From positions 83,363-139,552 of the forward strand of contig JAFUDJ010000021.1 in the NCBI GenBank assembly GCA_017459445.1: a stretch of 56,190 bases of DNA, read 5' to 3'. Below are positions 36,612 through 44,609 of this stretch, one piece after another (the stretch's first letter is position 1; each line of letters starts with the position of its first letter). This DNA comes from Prevotella sp. GTDB lineage: Bacteria; Bacteroidota; Bacteroidia; Bacteroidales; Bacteroidaceae. A program made the position numbers and the translations under genes. Below the pieces are notes generated by a model. It did not search any database. It was not told where the DNA came from and was given only the letters and a program-made list of their open reading frames with translations.

Positions 36612-37757
36612 TTAATAGGCGTGGTCGGTCTTGATTTCCTCCTTGTCCAGCTTTTTCTTGTCGATGGCGCGCCAGGCGTAGACGATATAGGCCAGCACGA
36701 AGGGTACGAGCAGCGACACGTAGAACATGGTGCGCAGGGTGAACTCCGAGGAGCATGAGTTCTGCATGGTCAGCGACGACTGCAGGTCAGCGGTCGACGG
36801 ATAGTACGCCGTGTGGTTCCATGCCGAGCAGAGCAGCAGGGCCAGCACGGTGAGCACGGTGCCGATGCCGGCAGGCCAGATGCCGCCGTTGTAGTTCTTC
36901 GACGTGATGGTCTTGCCGATGCCGAAGAGCACCAGCACGACACCTATTAATAATATAATAAGGAGATACCACATGTCGAGCAGATTGTTCAGGTACTTGT
37001 ACGGCTCCATGTAGATGACGCCCTCGTCGGTATAGGCATAGCCGTCCTTCAGCATGAGGTGGATGAGGTAGCCCACGAAGAAGAAAAGGAACGGTATGGC
37101 ATTGCCGAGCAGTCTTACCGAACCCCGCGAGCGGATGTCCTCGTCGTTGACGTTGTTCATGACGTAGAGGATGCCGAGCACACGGGCCAGGAACATGACG
37201 GCCAGTCCGAAGACGAGCACCCACGGGTTGAGCAGGGCATCCAGTCCGTGCGAGGCGTTGGCCCAGCGCGAGATAATCGGTGTGAACGAGTTGGCGTCAA
37301 TCATGTTGTCCTTGGCGATGATGAAGTTGGAACCCTCGAAGAACGTGGCCACGGCGCCGCCCAGGAGCAGCGGGCCAAGCAGTCCGTTGAGCACAAGGAA
37401 GAACTGGAACGTGCGCGGGCCGAGGAAGTTGCCCAGCTTGTTCTGGAACTCATAGCTGACGGCCTGCAGCACGAAGGTGAAAAGGATGAGCATCCACAGC
37501 CAGTAGGCACCGCCGAACGACGTGGAGTAGAACAGGGGATAGGAGGCGAAGAAGGCACCGCCGAAGGTGACCAGTGTAGTGAACGTAAACTCCCACTTGC
37601 GACCTGTCGAGTTGATGACCAGCCGCTTGCCTTCCTCCGTCCAGCCCAGTGAGCGGAGACACGAGTTAGCACCCTGCACGAAGAGCAGGAAGACCAACAA
37701 GGCGCCTAACAGTGCAACCACGAAGCACCAGTAATGTTGTAAGAATTCGTATGTCAT
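36612..37757 (-). CDS. cydB: Cytochrome bd quinol oxidase subunit II
   Basis: CydB is the non-haem membrane subunit of cytochrome bd oxidase, which passes electrons from quinol to oxygen at very low oxygen tension. The 381-residue protein has about nine helices; YWCFVVALLGALLVFLLFVQGA is the first, and LGNAIPFLFFFVGYLIHLML is typical of the family. It follows cydA by 29 bases filled with A-rich GTAAAAAG-type repeats, with no Shine-Dalgarno. Confidence 0.95.
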   Translation of the reverse strand: MTYEFLQHYWCFVVALLGALLVFLLFVQGANSCLRSLGWTEEGKRLVINSTGRKWEFTFTTLVTFGGAFFASYPLFYSTSFGGAYWLWMLILFTFVLQAVSYEFQNKLGNFLGPRTFQFFLVLNGLLGPLLLGGAVATFFEGSNFIIAKDNMIDANSFTPIISRWANASHGLDALLNPWVLVFGLAVMFLARVLGILYVMNNVNDEDIRSRGSVRLLGNAIPFLFFFVGYLIHLMLKDGYAYTDEGVIYMEPYKYLNNLLDMWYLLIILLIGVVLVLFGIGKTITSKNYNGGIWPAGIGTVLTVLALLLCSAWNHTAYYPSTADLQSSLTMQNSCSSEFTLRTMFYVSLLVPFVLAYIVYAWRAIDKKKLDKEEIKTDHAY

Positions 37758-37786
37758 AGCTTTACCTTTTTACTTTTTTTGTCTTT
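37758..37786 (-). repeat. A-rich repeat between cydA and cydB
   Basis: On the coding strand the gap reads as GTAAAAAG-like units up to the cydB start and forms the whole translation-initiation region. Confidence 0.6.
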
Positions 37787-39433
37787 TTACTTTTCCGTAT
37801 ATTCCGGTCCTCGTTTGATTTGCTTCAGCAGAATGCTGATTTCGACGGCCAGCATCAGCGTGAAGAGGAACAGGAAGAGGAAGAAGGTCAGGGCGACGCT
37901 CGCACCATTGATGTCGCTGACGGCAACCCATGTGGGCAGCATGTCCTGAATGGTCCACGGCTGACGGCCGAACTCAGCGACCAGCCACCCGCTCTCCGAG
38001 GCGATGTAGGCCAGCGGCACCAGTGCGATGGCCACCCAGTAGTGCCAGGCGGGCAGTCCCGTCATGCCGTGGCTGTCGGCCATGGTCTCCGGCAGAATGC
38101 CTATGGTGGCTAACAGTCGGCGGACGATGATGGACAGGTAGGGTATGCGGAACGACAGGAAAACCATGACGACGAAGTAGAGGATGAACAGGCAGCCTAA
38201 GCCAACCATGATGCGGAAGGCCCAGAAGTTGACGGGCACGTAGGGCACCACATCCTTCTTGTCCTTCACGTAGCCATAGCCGAAATAGGGCATGTTCTCC
38301 TTGAGGATGGTCAAATGGGTGCTAAGCAGTGGCTTGCCGCCGTTCTCTTGCTTGAGCTTGCGGTATTCGGCGAGGGTGCTGATGGCCAGCCGGCCACGCG
38401 CTATCTTCTCGTCCATCGAAGGCTCGCGGCTCCCGTCGGGACGGGTATATCCGTTCAGGATGTCGTTGATGCCGGGCACGAAGCCGTGCGGGTCGTTAGT
38501 GGCCATGATGCTCAGGGCGTAGGGCATGTCAATCTTCAGCGGCGCCGACTCCATGTGCTCATAGTCGGGCTGGCAGAAGGGGTTCACCCATGCGATGGCC
38601 GTCAGCCCCTGGTCGTAGCCGCCATTGTACAGCGCCTCCATGGCTGCCAGTTTCATGGGCTGCGCCTTGGCCACCTGCTGACCGCTGACATGGCCGGTGA
38701 AGGCTGCCCCCAACGATGCGATGAGGCCCACCACAACGGCTATCTTGATGCTCTCAACAGCCAGCCGCTCCTCGCGCCGCTTCATGAGATACCAGCAGGA
38801 TACGGCCACCACGAAGACGGCACCGATAATCCAAGCCGAGATGACGGTGTGGCAGAACTTGCCGATGGCAAAGGGCGACAGGGCCACGGCGAAGAAGTCG
38901 ACCATCTCGTTGCGCATGGTGTCAGGATTGAACTCGCAGCCTACGGGATTCTGCATCCAGGCGTTGGCCACCAGAATCCACCATGCCGAGATGGTGGCTC
39001 CCAGTCCGGTCAGCCATGTCGAGGCTAAGTGGAAGCCCGGCGACACCTTTTTCCAGCCGAAGTACATGACGGCCACGAAGGTGGACTCCATGAAGAAGGC
39101 CACGATGCCCTCGATGGCCAATGGCGCACCGAAGATGTCGCCCACGAACCATGAGTAGTTCGACCAGTTGGTGCCGAACTCAAACTCCAGGATAATGCCT
39201 GTGGCCACGCCCATGGCGAAGTTGATGCCGAAGAGCCGTTGCCAGAATTGCGCCGTGTCGCGCCAGAAAGTGTTACGGGTGCGGTACCAGCAGGTTTCCG
39301 CAATGCCCATGATGACAGCCAGTCCGAGCGTCAGCGGCACGAACAGCCAGTGGTAGATGGCCGTCAGCGCGAATTGCGCTCTTGCCCAGTTAATGGAGGC
39401 GGCATCAATGTTCAGGAATAAGTCTGTTGTCAT
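37787..39433 (-). CDS. cydA: Cytochrome bd quinol oxidase subunit I
   Basis: CydA carries haems b558, b595 and d and the quinol site. The 548-residue protein shows TAIYHWLFVPLTLGLA (His28, a likely haem ligand equivalent to E. coli His19), GINFAMGVATGIILEFEFGTNW, GKFCHTVISAWIIG (haem ligand His) and VAEFGRQPWTIQ near the C-terminus. In anaerobic Bacteroidales this oxidase consumes trace oxygen and allows nanoaerobic respiration. It lies between a DUF4492 gene and cydB. Degenerate CTTATAAACTCATAA-like repeats fill the leader. Confidence 0.97.
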   Translation of the reverse strand: MTTDLFLNIDAASINWARAQFALTAIYHWLFVPLTLGLAVIMGIAETCWYRTRNTFWRDTAQFWQRLFGINFAMGVATGIILEFEFGTNWSNYSWFVGDIFGAPLAIEGIVAFFMESTFVAVMYFGWKKVSPGFHLASTWLTGLGATISAWWILVANAWMQNPVGCEFNPDTMRNEMVDFFAVALSPFAIGKFCHTVISAWIIGAVFVVAVSCWYLMKRREERLAVESIKIAVVVGLIASLGAAFTGHVSGQQVAKAQPMKLAAMEALYNGGYDQGLTAIAWVNPFCQPDYEHMESAPLKIDMPYALSIMATNDPHGFVPGINDILNGYTRPDGSREPSMDEKIARGRLAISTLAEYRKLKQENGGKPLLSTHLTILKENMPYFGYGYVKDKKDVVPYVPVNFWAFRIMVGLGCLFILYFVVMVFLSFRIPYLSIIVRRLLATIGILPETMADSHGMTGLPAWHYWVAIALVPLAYIASESGWLVAEFGRQPWTIQDMLPTWVAVSDINGASVALTFFLFLFLFTLMLAVEISILLKQIKRGPEYTEK

Positions 39434-39494
39434 ATAGTTTTGAGGTTTTAAGTTTTTAAGCTTATGAGTTTATGAGTTTTTTAGTTTTTGGGGT
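39434..39494 (-). repeat. Degenerate repeat in the cydA leader
   Basis: On the coding strand the gap repeats AAACTCATAA and AAAACTTAAA-like units directly before the cydA ATG. It is A-rich with no Shine-Dalgarno. Confidence 0.6.
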
Positions 39495-39719
39495 TCAGGG
39501 TGATGCGCGGTCGATGAGCTCGGTGGCCACGTAGTCAGATTCGCCGCCTTCGGGGGCATGCTGTTTCAGGAAGTCGGGGAAGAAGAATACCTTCAGGATG
39601 GCAAACATGATGAACAGCTTGATGAGGATGATGGCCCACAGCGTCCGGCCCAGCCGCATGGAGCGGAAACCGTCGTAGTACAGGTCGAAGACTTTGTATA
39701 GGAATCCTTGCTTATTCAT
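39495..39719 (-). CDS. DUF4492 small membrane protein
   Basis: A 74-residue protein with one or two membrane segments (LWAIILIKLFIMFAILKVFFF) after a short YDGFRSMRLGRT motif. This family sits just upstream of cydA in many Bacteroidetes, so it is probably an accessory or assembly subunit of the bd oxidase; that role is inferred from linkage. The ATG at 39719 gives the family-like MNKQGFLYKVF; ATG 39731 is an alternative. It is the first gene of the cyd operon, with a good promoter upstream. Confidence 0.85.
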   Translation of the reverse strand: MNKQGFLYKVFDLYYDGFRSMRLGRTLWAIILIKLFIMFAILKVFFFPDFLKQHAPEGGESDYVATELIDRASP

Positions 39720-39750
39720 CGAGGCAACCATATTACCGTTAATAATGATG

Positions 39751-39781
39751 CAAATATAGTGAAATATTTCAAAACAACAAA
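39751..39781 (-). promoter_or_regulatory. Promoter of the cyd operon
   Basis: The minus strand has TTTG (39778-39781), a 19-base spacer and TATATTTG (39751-39758). Its -33 box lies six bases from the -33 box of the divergent export operon. Confidence 0.75.
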
Positions 39782-39787
39782 TATTTC

Positions 39788-39819
39788 TTTGTTATTTTCG
39801 TGAAAAAAAACTACCTTTG
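39788..39819 (+). promoter_or_regulatory. Promoter of the export operon
   Basis: TTTG (39788-39791), 20-base spacer, TACCTTTG (39812-39819). The ATG at 39849 follows by 29 bases. Confidence 0.8.
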
Positions 39820-39848
39820 CACGTAATTTTTGAAAAAAGGAAGCAAAT

Positions 39849-40715
39849 ATGAATAAGAAAATCTTAGCTGGCGTCATTGTCCTGCTTATACTGGCCGTAG
39901 GCTATCTGGGCTATGGTCTGCACGAGGCTAAGCAGGCGAATGAGGACATGCAGGAGCTCGCTGCCCTGGAGAAGCAGGAGATGGAGAGCGAGTACCAACA
40001 GTTTGCCAAGCAGTATGGCGAGATGAAGAGCCGCATCAACAACGACTCCATCATTGCCCAGCTGACCCGGGAGCAGGAGCGTACGCAGCAGCTGCTGGAG
40101 GAGCTGAAGCGTACGAAAGCCAATGATGCGGCCGAAATAACCCGTCTGAAGAAGGAACTGGCCCAGGTGCGTGCCGTGCTGCGCTCGTATGTGCTGCAAA
40201 TCGACTCGCTGAACCAGTTGAATGCTGCCTTGGCCGAGGAGAACAGCCGGGTGCGTAGCGAGTTGGAGATGAGCAACCAGCAGAACCAGCGCCTGACGTC
40301 AAGCAACATGTCGCTGTCGGAGAAAGTGGCCATTGCTGCCCAGCTGAACGCTACCAACATCGCGCTGACACCCCTCGACAAGAACGGCAAGGACAACAAG
40401 CGGCTGAAGAAAGCCAAGGCGTTGAGCGTGTCGTTTGCCATCGCCCGCAACGTGACGGCCACCAACGGCAACCGCGACCTCTTCGTGCGTATTACCACGC
40501 CGACGGGCGAGGTGCTGCCCGGCGGCGGGTCGTTCCCGTATGAAAACCGCCAGCTGGCCTATACGATGAAGAAGACGATAGAGTACACCGGGCAGGAGAC
40601 GACCGTCAGCATGGTGCGTCAGGAGAATGGCACACTGATGGCAGGTACATACAACGTCAGCATTTTTGCCGACGGTAATATGATAGGTTCAAAGAATATA
40701 ACGTTTGAGAAATGA
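39849..40715 (+). CDS. Membrane-anchored coiled-coil protein of the export operon
   Basis: A 288-residue protein I cannot assign to a named family. One N-terminal helix (ILAGVIVLLILAVGYLGYGL) is followed by a long coiled coil (about residues 25-160, heptads rich in Glu, Gln and Leu) and a C-terminal beta-rich, Ig-like part (about 185-288, with LFVRITTPTGEVLPGGG and AGTYNVSIFADG). It is first in an operon with an HlyD-type protein (4-bp ATGA overlap) and two ABC-2 permeases, in the place where a TolC gene might be expected. A structural role in the exporter is plausible from context. Confidence 0.8.
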   Translation: MNKKILAGVIVLLILAVGYLGYGLHEAKQANEDMQELAALEKQEMESEYQQFAKQYGEMKSRINNDSIIAQLTREQERTQQLLEELKRTKANDAAEITRLKKELAQVRAVLRSYVLQIDSLNQLNAALAEENSRVRSELEMSNQQNQRLTSSNMSLSEKVAIAAQLNATNIALTPLDKNGKDNKRLKKAKALSVSFAIARNVTATNGNRDLFVRITTPTGEVLPGGGSFPYENRQLAYTMKKTIEYTGQETTVSMVRQENGTLMAGTYNVSIFADGNMIGSKNITFEK

Positions 40716-41698
40716 GTGCAAAATCGCAACATAACAACATTCTGCTGGCCATCATCGGCTTTGCAGCAGTAGTGGCCATTGTGGCCGTCATCGGGTTCTT
40801 TGCCTTTGGACGTGACCCGGAGGTGATACAGGGACAGGTGGAAGTGAGCGAGTACCGCGTGTCGAGCAAGGTGCCCGGCCGTATTCTGGAGATACGAGTC
40901 AAGGAGGGCGACTACGTGAAGGTCGGCGACACGCTGGCCATTATCGACGCTCCGGAGGTACGGGCCAAGATGGAACAGGCGCAGAGCGCCGAAAGCGCTG
41001 CCTCCGCCCAGGAGCAGATGGCGCGCAATGGAGCCCGTCAGGAGCAGATACAGGGTGCCTACCAGCTGATGCAGCAGGCCAAGGCAGGGCTGGAGATAGC
41101 CGAGAAGTCGTACCAGCGCGTACAGCGTCTGTTTGACGAGGGGGTGATGAGTGCCCAGAAGCGCGACGAAGCCTACGCCAACTACAAGGCCATGGAGGCT
41201 CAGGCCAAGGCTGCGGAGAGCCAGTACGAGATGGCGCGCAACGGTGCCCGCCGTGAGGAAAAGATGGCGGCTGCCGCCATGGTGGGGCGTGCGCAAGGTG
41301 CCGTCAACGAGGTACGTTCCTATATTCACGAGACCGTGCAGATAGCCCAGATGGAGGGCGAGGTGACGGACATCTATCCCAAGACGGGCGAACTGGTGGG
41401 CACGGGCTCGCCTATCATGTCGATTGCCGTGATGAGCGACCTGTGGGGAACGTTCAACGTTCGTGAAGACCAGCTCGGCAATCTGGCGGTCGGTACGGAG
41501 TTCACTGCTTTCGTGCCTGCCTTCAACAAGGACATCCGGATGAAGGTGTACTATATGAAGGACGAAGGCTCGTATGCCGTGTGGAAAGCTACAAAGGCTA
41601 ACGGGCAGTATGACCTGAAGACCTTCGAGGTGAAGGCCCGCCCAGTGGAGAAGATGGAAGGGCTTCGGCCAGGCATGAGTCTGGTGATTAAGAAATGA
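40712..41698 (+). CDS. HlyD-type periplasmic adaptor protein
   Basis: A 328-residue membrane-fusion protein linking an inner-membrane exporter to the outer membrane. Features: an N-terminal helix (ILLAIIGFAAVVAIVAVIGFF), the biotinyl-lipoyl half motif VPGRILEIRVKEGDYVKVGD, a long helical hairpin (about 85-200), the returning half (EVTDIYPKTGELVGTGSP), and a beta-barrel domain ending RPGMSLVIKK. It overlaps both neighbours by 4 bp, so all three are translationally coupled. Confidence 0.92.
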   Translation: MSAKSQHNNILLAIIGFAAVVAIVAVIGFFAFGRDPEVIQGQVEVSEYRVSSKVPGRILEIRVKEGDYVKVGDTLAIIDAPEVRAKMEQAQSAESAASAQEQMARNGARQEQIQGAYQLMQQAKAGLEIAEKSYQRVQRLFDEGVMSAQKRDEAYANYKAMEAQAKAAESQYEMARNGARREEKMAAAAMVGRAQGAVNEVRSYIHETVQIAQMEGEVTDIYPKTGELVGTGSPIMSIAVMSDLWGTFNVREDQLGNLAVGTEFTAFVPAFNKDIRMKVYYMKDEGSYAVWKATKANGQYDLKTFEVKARPVEKMEGLRPGMSLVIKK

Positions 41699-42864
41699 AA
41701 GCACTGAGACAGATATACGAGATAGCGTTGCGGGAGTGTAAGATATTCCGCAGCAATCTTATCTTTGGCTTCTGTATGCTGGTATTCCCCGTCATGGCCA
41801 TGCTGTTCTTTACCTCGCTGATGCGCGAAGGGCAGCCCTTGGAGATGCCGATAGGTATTGTTGACTTGGACAATACCTCGACGTCGCGTCGCATCATCCG
41901 GAATCTGGACGCCTTCCAAACCAGCCGTGTCGTGGCGCATTATCCGTCGGTCAGCGAGGCGCGCGCCGCCATTCAGCGGAACGACATCTATGCTTTCCTT
42001 TATATTCCCAAGGGGACGACCGACGACCTGCTGGCCAGCCGGCAGCCGAAGATTTCCTATTACTATTCGATGACGACGATGGTGGCCGGTGCCTTGCTGT
42101 ATCGTGACTTGAAGACTATCGCCACGCTGGGCTCTGCCAGCGTGGGGCAGGCTACCATGCGCGCCAAGGGCTATACGGACAGGCAAATCAAGACATTCCT
42201 GCAACCCATCGCCATCGACCTGCACCAGATTAGCAACAGCACTACCGACTATAACGCCTACCTCTCCACAGTGCTGGTGCCGGGCGTTATCATGCTGTTC
42301 ATCTTTCTTATCACGGCGTATTCCGTGGGTACGGAACTCAAGTTCAACCATTCAAAGGAGTGGATGGCCATGGCAGACGACAGAATCGGCGTAGCCCTGG
42401 CGGGCAAGCTGCTTCCTCATACGCTGATATGGCTGACGCTGGCTTTTGTCTATTCCTGGTATGTCTATGGCGTGATGCAGTTTCCCCATCCGGGCGGCGT
42501 GGGCATGATAGTGCTGACGGCCTTGCTGATGGTGTTTGCCGCCCAGGGCTTCGGCCTCTTTGCCTTCGGCCTGTTTCCCTCGTTGCGCATGTCAATGAGC
42601 ATCTGTTCGCTGTGGGCCGTGCTTAGCTTCTCCATGGCGGGCTCTGCCTTTCCGGTTATGGGTATGGATGCCCCGTTGCAGTCGCTGGCGTGGCTGTTTC
42701 CCCTGCGCCACTATTACATGGTCTACCAGACCTGCGTGCTGAACGATTTTCCACTGGCCGATGCGTGGTGGCATGTGGCAGCCCTCTGCGGCTTCATGCT
42801 GCTTCCCATGCTGGTGGTTTCCAAGATAAGGAATGCCATGCTGACCTACGTGTACATTCCGTGA
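41695..42864 (+). CDS. ABC-2 type permease 1
   Basis: A 389-residue permease of the YhhJ/YbhS-R type: one N-terminal helix, a large extracytoplasmic domain (about 45-180, with IGIVDLDNTSTSRRIIRNLD), then five helices (from VLVPGVIMLFIFLITAYSVG). Such proteins usually work as a pair with an ABC ATPase to export drugs, lipids or other hydrophobic compounds. The start overlaps the HlyD stop by 4 bp. No ATPase gene follows. Confidence 0.9.
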   Translation: MKALRQIYEIALRECKIFRSNLIFGFCMLVFPVMAMLFFTSLMREGQPLEMPIGIVDLDNTSTSRRIIRNLDAFQTSRVVAHYPSVSEARAAIQRNDIYAFLYIPKGTTDDLLASRQPKISYYYSMTTMVAGALLYRDLKTIATLGSASVGQATMRAKGYTDRQIKTFLQPIAIDLHQISNSTTDYNAYLSTVLVPGVIMLFIFLITAYSVGTELKFNHSKEWMAMADDRIGVALAGKLLPHTLIWLTLAFVYSWYVYGVMQFPHPGGVGMIVLTALLMVFAAQGFGLFAFGLFPSLRMSMSICSLWAVLSFSMAGSAFPVMGMDAPLQSLAWLFPLRHYYMVYQTCVLNDFPLADAWWHVAALCGFMLLPMLVVSKIRNAMLTYVYIP

Positions 42865-42865
42865 A

Positions 42866-42914
42866 ATTGAAGAATTAAAAAAGAGAGAATTAAAGAATTA
42901 AAAAGAGAGACGGG
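42866..42914 (+). repeat. Duplicated AGAATTAAA repeat between the two permease genes
   Basis: AGAATTAAAAAAGAGAG is followed by AATTAAAGAATTAAAAAGAGAG, an imperfect tandem duplication ending at the second permease ATG. It is purine-rich. Confidence 0.6.
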
Positions 42915-44171
42915 ATGAGAAAGGACGGGTTGTTACAAACCATGATGGACGGCATGCGTGATGCCTGTCTCATCTGGCGCGAGGAGATGCGGCAGGTCTT
43001 CAAGGACGAAGGGGTGCTTATCTTCTTCATCCTCGTGCCGCTGGCCTACCCGTTGCTTTACTCGTGGATATATAACAATGAAGTGGTGCACGAGGTGCCC
43101 GTGGTGGTGGTCGACGAGAGCCACTCCCATTTCTCGCGCCAGTTTATCCGCCAGTGCGATGCCTCGCCTGATGTGCGTATAGCGTACTATGCTGCCGACA
43201 TGGACGAGGCCCGTATGCTGGTGGGCCGGCAGCAGGCGCGTGCCGTGTATTATATTCCCGCTGACTTCCAGAGTCGGCTGAACCGCATGGAACAGACAGC
43301 CGTCGGCGTGTATTGCGACATGGGGCTCATGCTGACCTACAAGGCGGCCTACCAGACGGCGGTGCTTGTGTCGCAGGAGATGAACAGCAAAATACAAATC
43401 GCGCTGTCCGGCCACTATACAGCACGCGAGGAGGCCATCCAGACGCGCCCACTCGACTACGACGGACAGCCCATCTTCAGCCCTGCCGGAGGTTACGGCT
43501 CGTTCATATTGCCCGGCGTGCTGATGCTCATCCTGCAGCAGACGCTGGTGCTGGGCATTGGCCTCTCGGCCGGTACGGCGCGCGAGTCGAACCGCTATCA
43601 CGACCTGGTGCCCATCCAGAAGCACTACCACGGCACGTTCCGCATCGTGCTGGGCAAGTCGCTGTGCTACCTTATGATATATGCCGTCATGGGCGCGTGG
43701 CTCACCGTCGTCGTGCCGCGCCTGTTCCATTTCCCGTGTCTGGCCCACTGGCAGGACTTGCTGGCACTGATGCTGCCCTACACGCTGGCCTGCATCTTCT
43801 TCGGCATCACCGTGTCGTGTCTGGTGCGCTACCGCGAGAATGTCATGCTGCTCATGGTCTTCGTCTCCGTGCCGCTGTTGTTCCTGAGCGGCGTCAGCTG
43901 GCCGCAGAGCAACATTCCCGGCTTCTGGCAGGGCGTCAGCTGGCTCTTCCCCTCCACCTTTGGCGTGAGGGCCTACGTCCGCATGAACTCTATGGGAGCC
44001 ACACTGGGCGACGTGCTGACGGAGTATCGCCTGCTTTGGGTGCAGACGCTCGTCTACTTCTTCATAGCCTGCATGGTCTATCGCTACCAGATAGCCCTGT
44101 CCCGCTTGCACGCCATTGAGCGCCTGGAGTTCCTGAAGCACAAACGGGCGGCCAAGCGGGCAGAAAAATAG
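42915..44171 (+). CDS. ABC-2 type permease 2
   Basis: A 418-residue homologue of the upstream permease: N-terminal helix (GVLIFFILVPLAYPLLYSWI), extracytoplasmic domain with VVVVDESHSHFSRQFIRQCD, and five C-terminal helices (from GSFILPGVLMLILQQTLVLG). The C-terminus is basic (KHKRAAKRAEK). Together with permease 1 it would form the heterodimeric membrane core. It ends the operon; no hairpin terminator is evident within 40 bases. Confidence 0.9.
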   Translation: MRKDGLLQTMMDGMRDACLIWREEMRQVFKDEGVLIFFILVPLAYPLLYSWIYNNEVVHEVPVVVVDESHSHFSRQFIRQCDASPDVRIAYYAADMDEARMLVGRQQARAVYYIPADFQSRLNRMEQTAVGVYCDMGLMLTYKAAYQTAVLVSQEMNSKIQIALSGHYTAREEAIQTRPLDYDGQPIFSPAGGYGSFILPGVLMLILQQTLVLGIGLSAGTARESNRYHDLVPIQKHYHGTFRIVLGKSLCYLMIYAVMGAWLTVVVPRLFHFPCLAHWQDLLALMLPYTLACIFFGITVSCLVRYRENVMLLMVFVSVPLLFLSGVSWPQSNIPGFWQGVSWLFPSTFGVRAYVRMNSMGATLGDVLTEYRLLWVQTLVYFFIACMVYRYQIALSRLHAIERLEFLKHKRAAKRAEK

Positions 44172-44264
44172 TATTAAAAACATCACATTTTTTTATTGGA
44201 CCCGTATAGGACTTGTGTGTACTTGTGTGTAAAAGGTTAAAGCAAATTATTTTCTCCCATTTTC

Positions 44265-44295
44265 TTTGTTGAATCAAATTTATTTTCTATCTTTC
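44265..44295 (+). promoter_or_regulatory. Promoter of the second candidate RNA
   Basis: TTTG (44265-44268), 19-base spacer, TATCTTTC (44288-44295), one base off consensus; the shifted TTTCTTTG at 44292-44299 is an alternative. Confidence 0.5.
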
Positions 44296-44301
44296 TTTGC
44301 A

Positions 44302-44512
44302 ACGTCACTCTGAGGGCTGCGGCGAGTCGTGGTCTGTTGAAAGGGTGGCAGACATAGAGGAGAGCTAAAAGCTTAGTTCCGCTTGTGAACCTGGAAAATT
44401 CATCGTAGTAAGGGGCAAGTTTGAAAGCTGTTCTCCCTGTTGTGTATATATACGTGTACCTTAATTATTTAAGGTCAGCTCACATATATACCTGCAGGTG
44501 TGAGCTGTTTTT
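44302..44512 (+). ncRNA. Candidate structured RNA or attenuator leader, about 210 nt
   Basis: The segment runs from the promoter to a perfect terminator and holds no credible ORF. Its flanks appear partly complementary (AGGAGA near 44357 with TCTCCCT near 44431, plus AGCT-AAA-AGCT), suggesting a rod-like fold as in 6S RNA, but pairing was judged by eye. The BspA-like gene begins 98 bases after the terminator and has no visible promoter, so read-through control of that gene is the alternative. Confidence 0.35.
44476..44512 (+). terminator. Intrinsic terminator of the second candidate RNA
   Basis: CAGCTCACA (44476-44484) pairs with TGTGAGCTG (44499-44507) and is followed by TTTTT (44508-44512). 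Confidence 0.8.
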
Positions 44513-44609
44513 CATTCTTATTGTCACGGGTATTCCAGAACCTTCATGTTAGGAATGGCATGGTGGCTCACACTCTTTGTGCGTACTGGAATAACTATAT
44601 TATTGCAAT

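Noticed and set aside
42933-44186. 417-codon minus-strand frame opposite permease 2
   Set aside because: His/Glu/Arg-rich shadow translation; permease 2 is a clear membrane protein in an operon.
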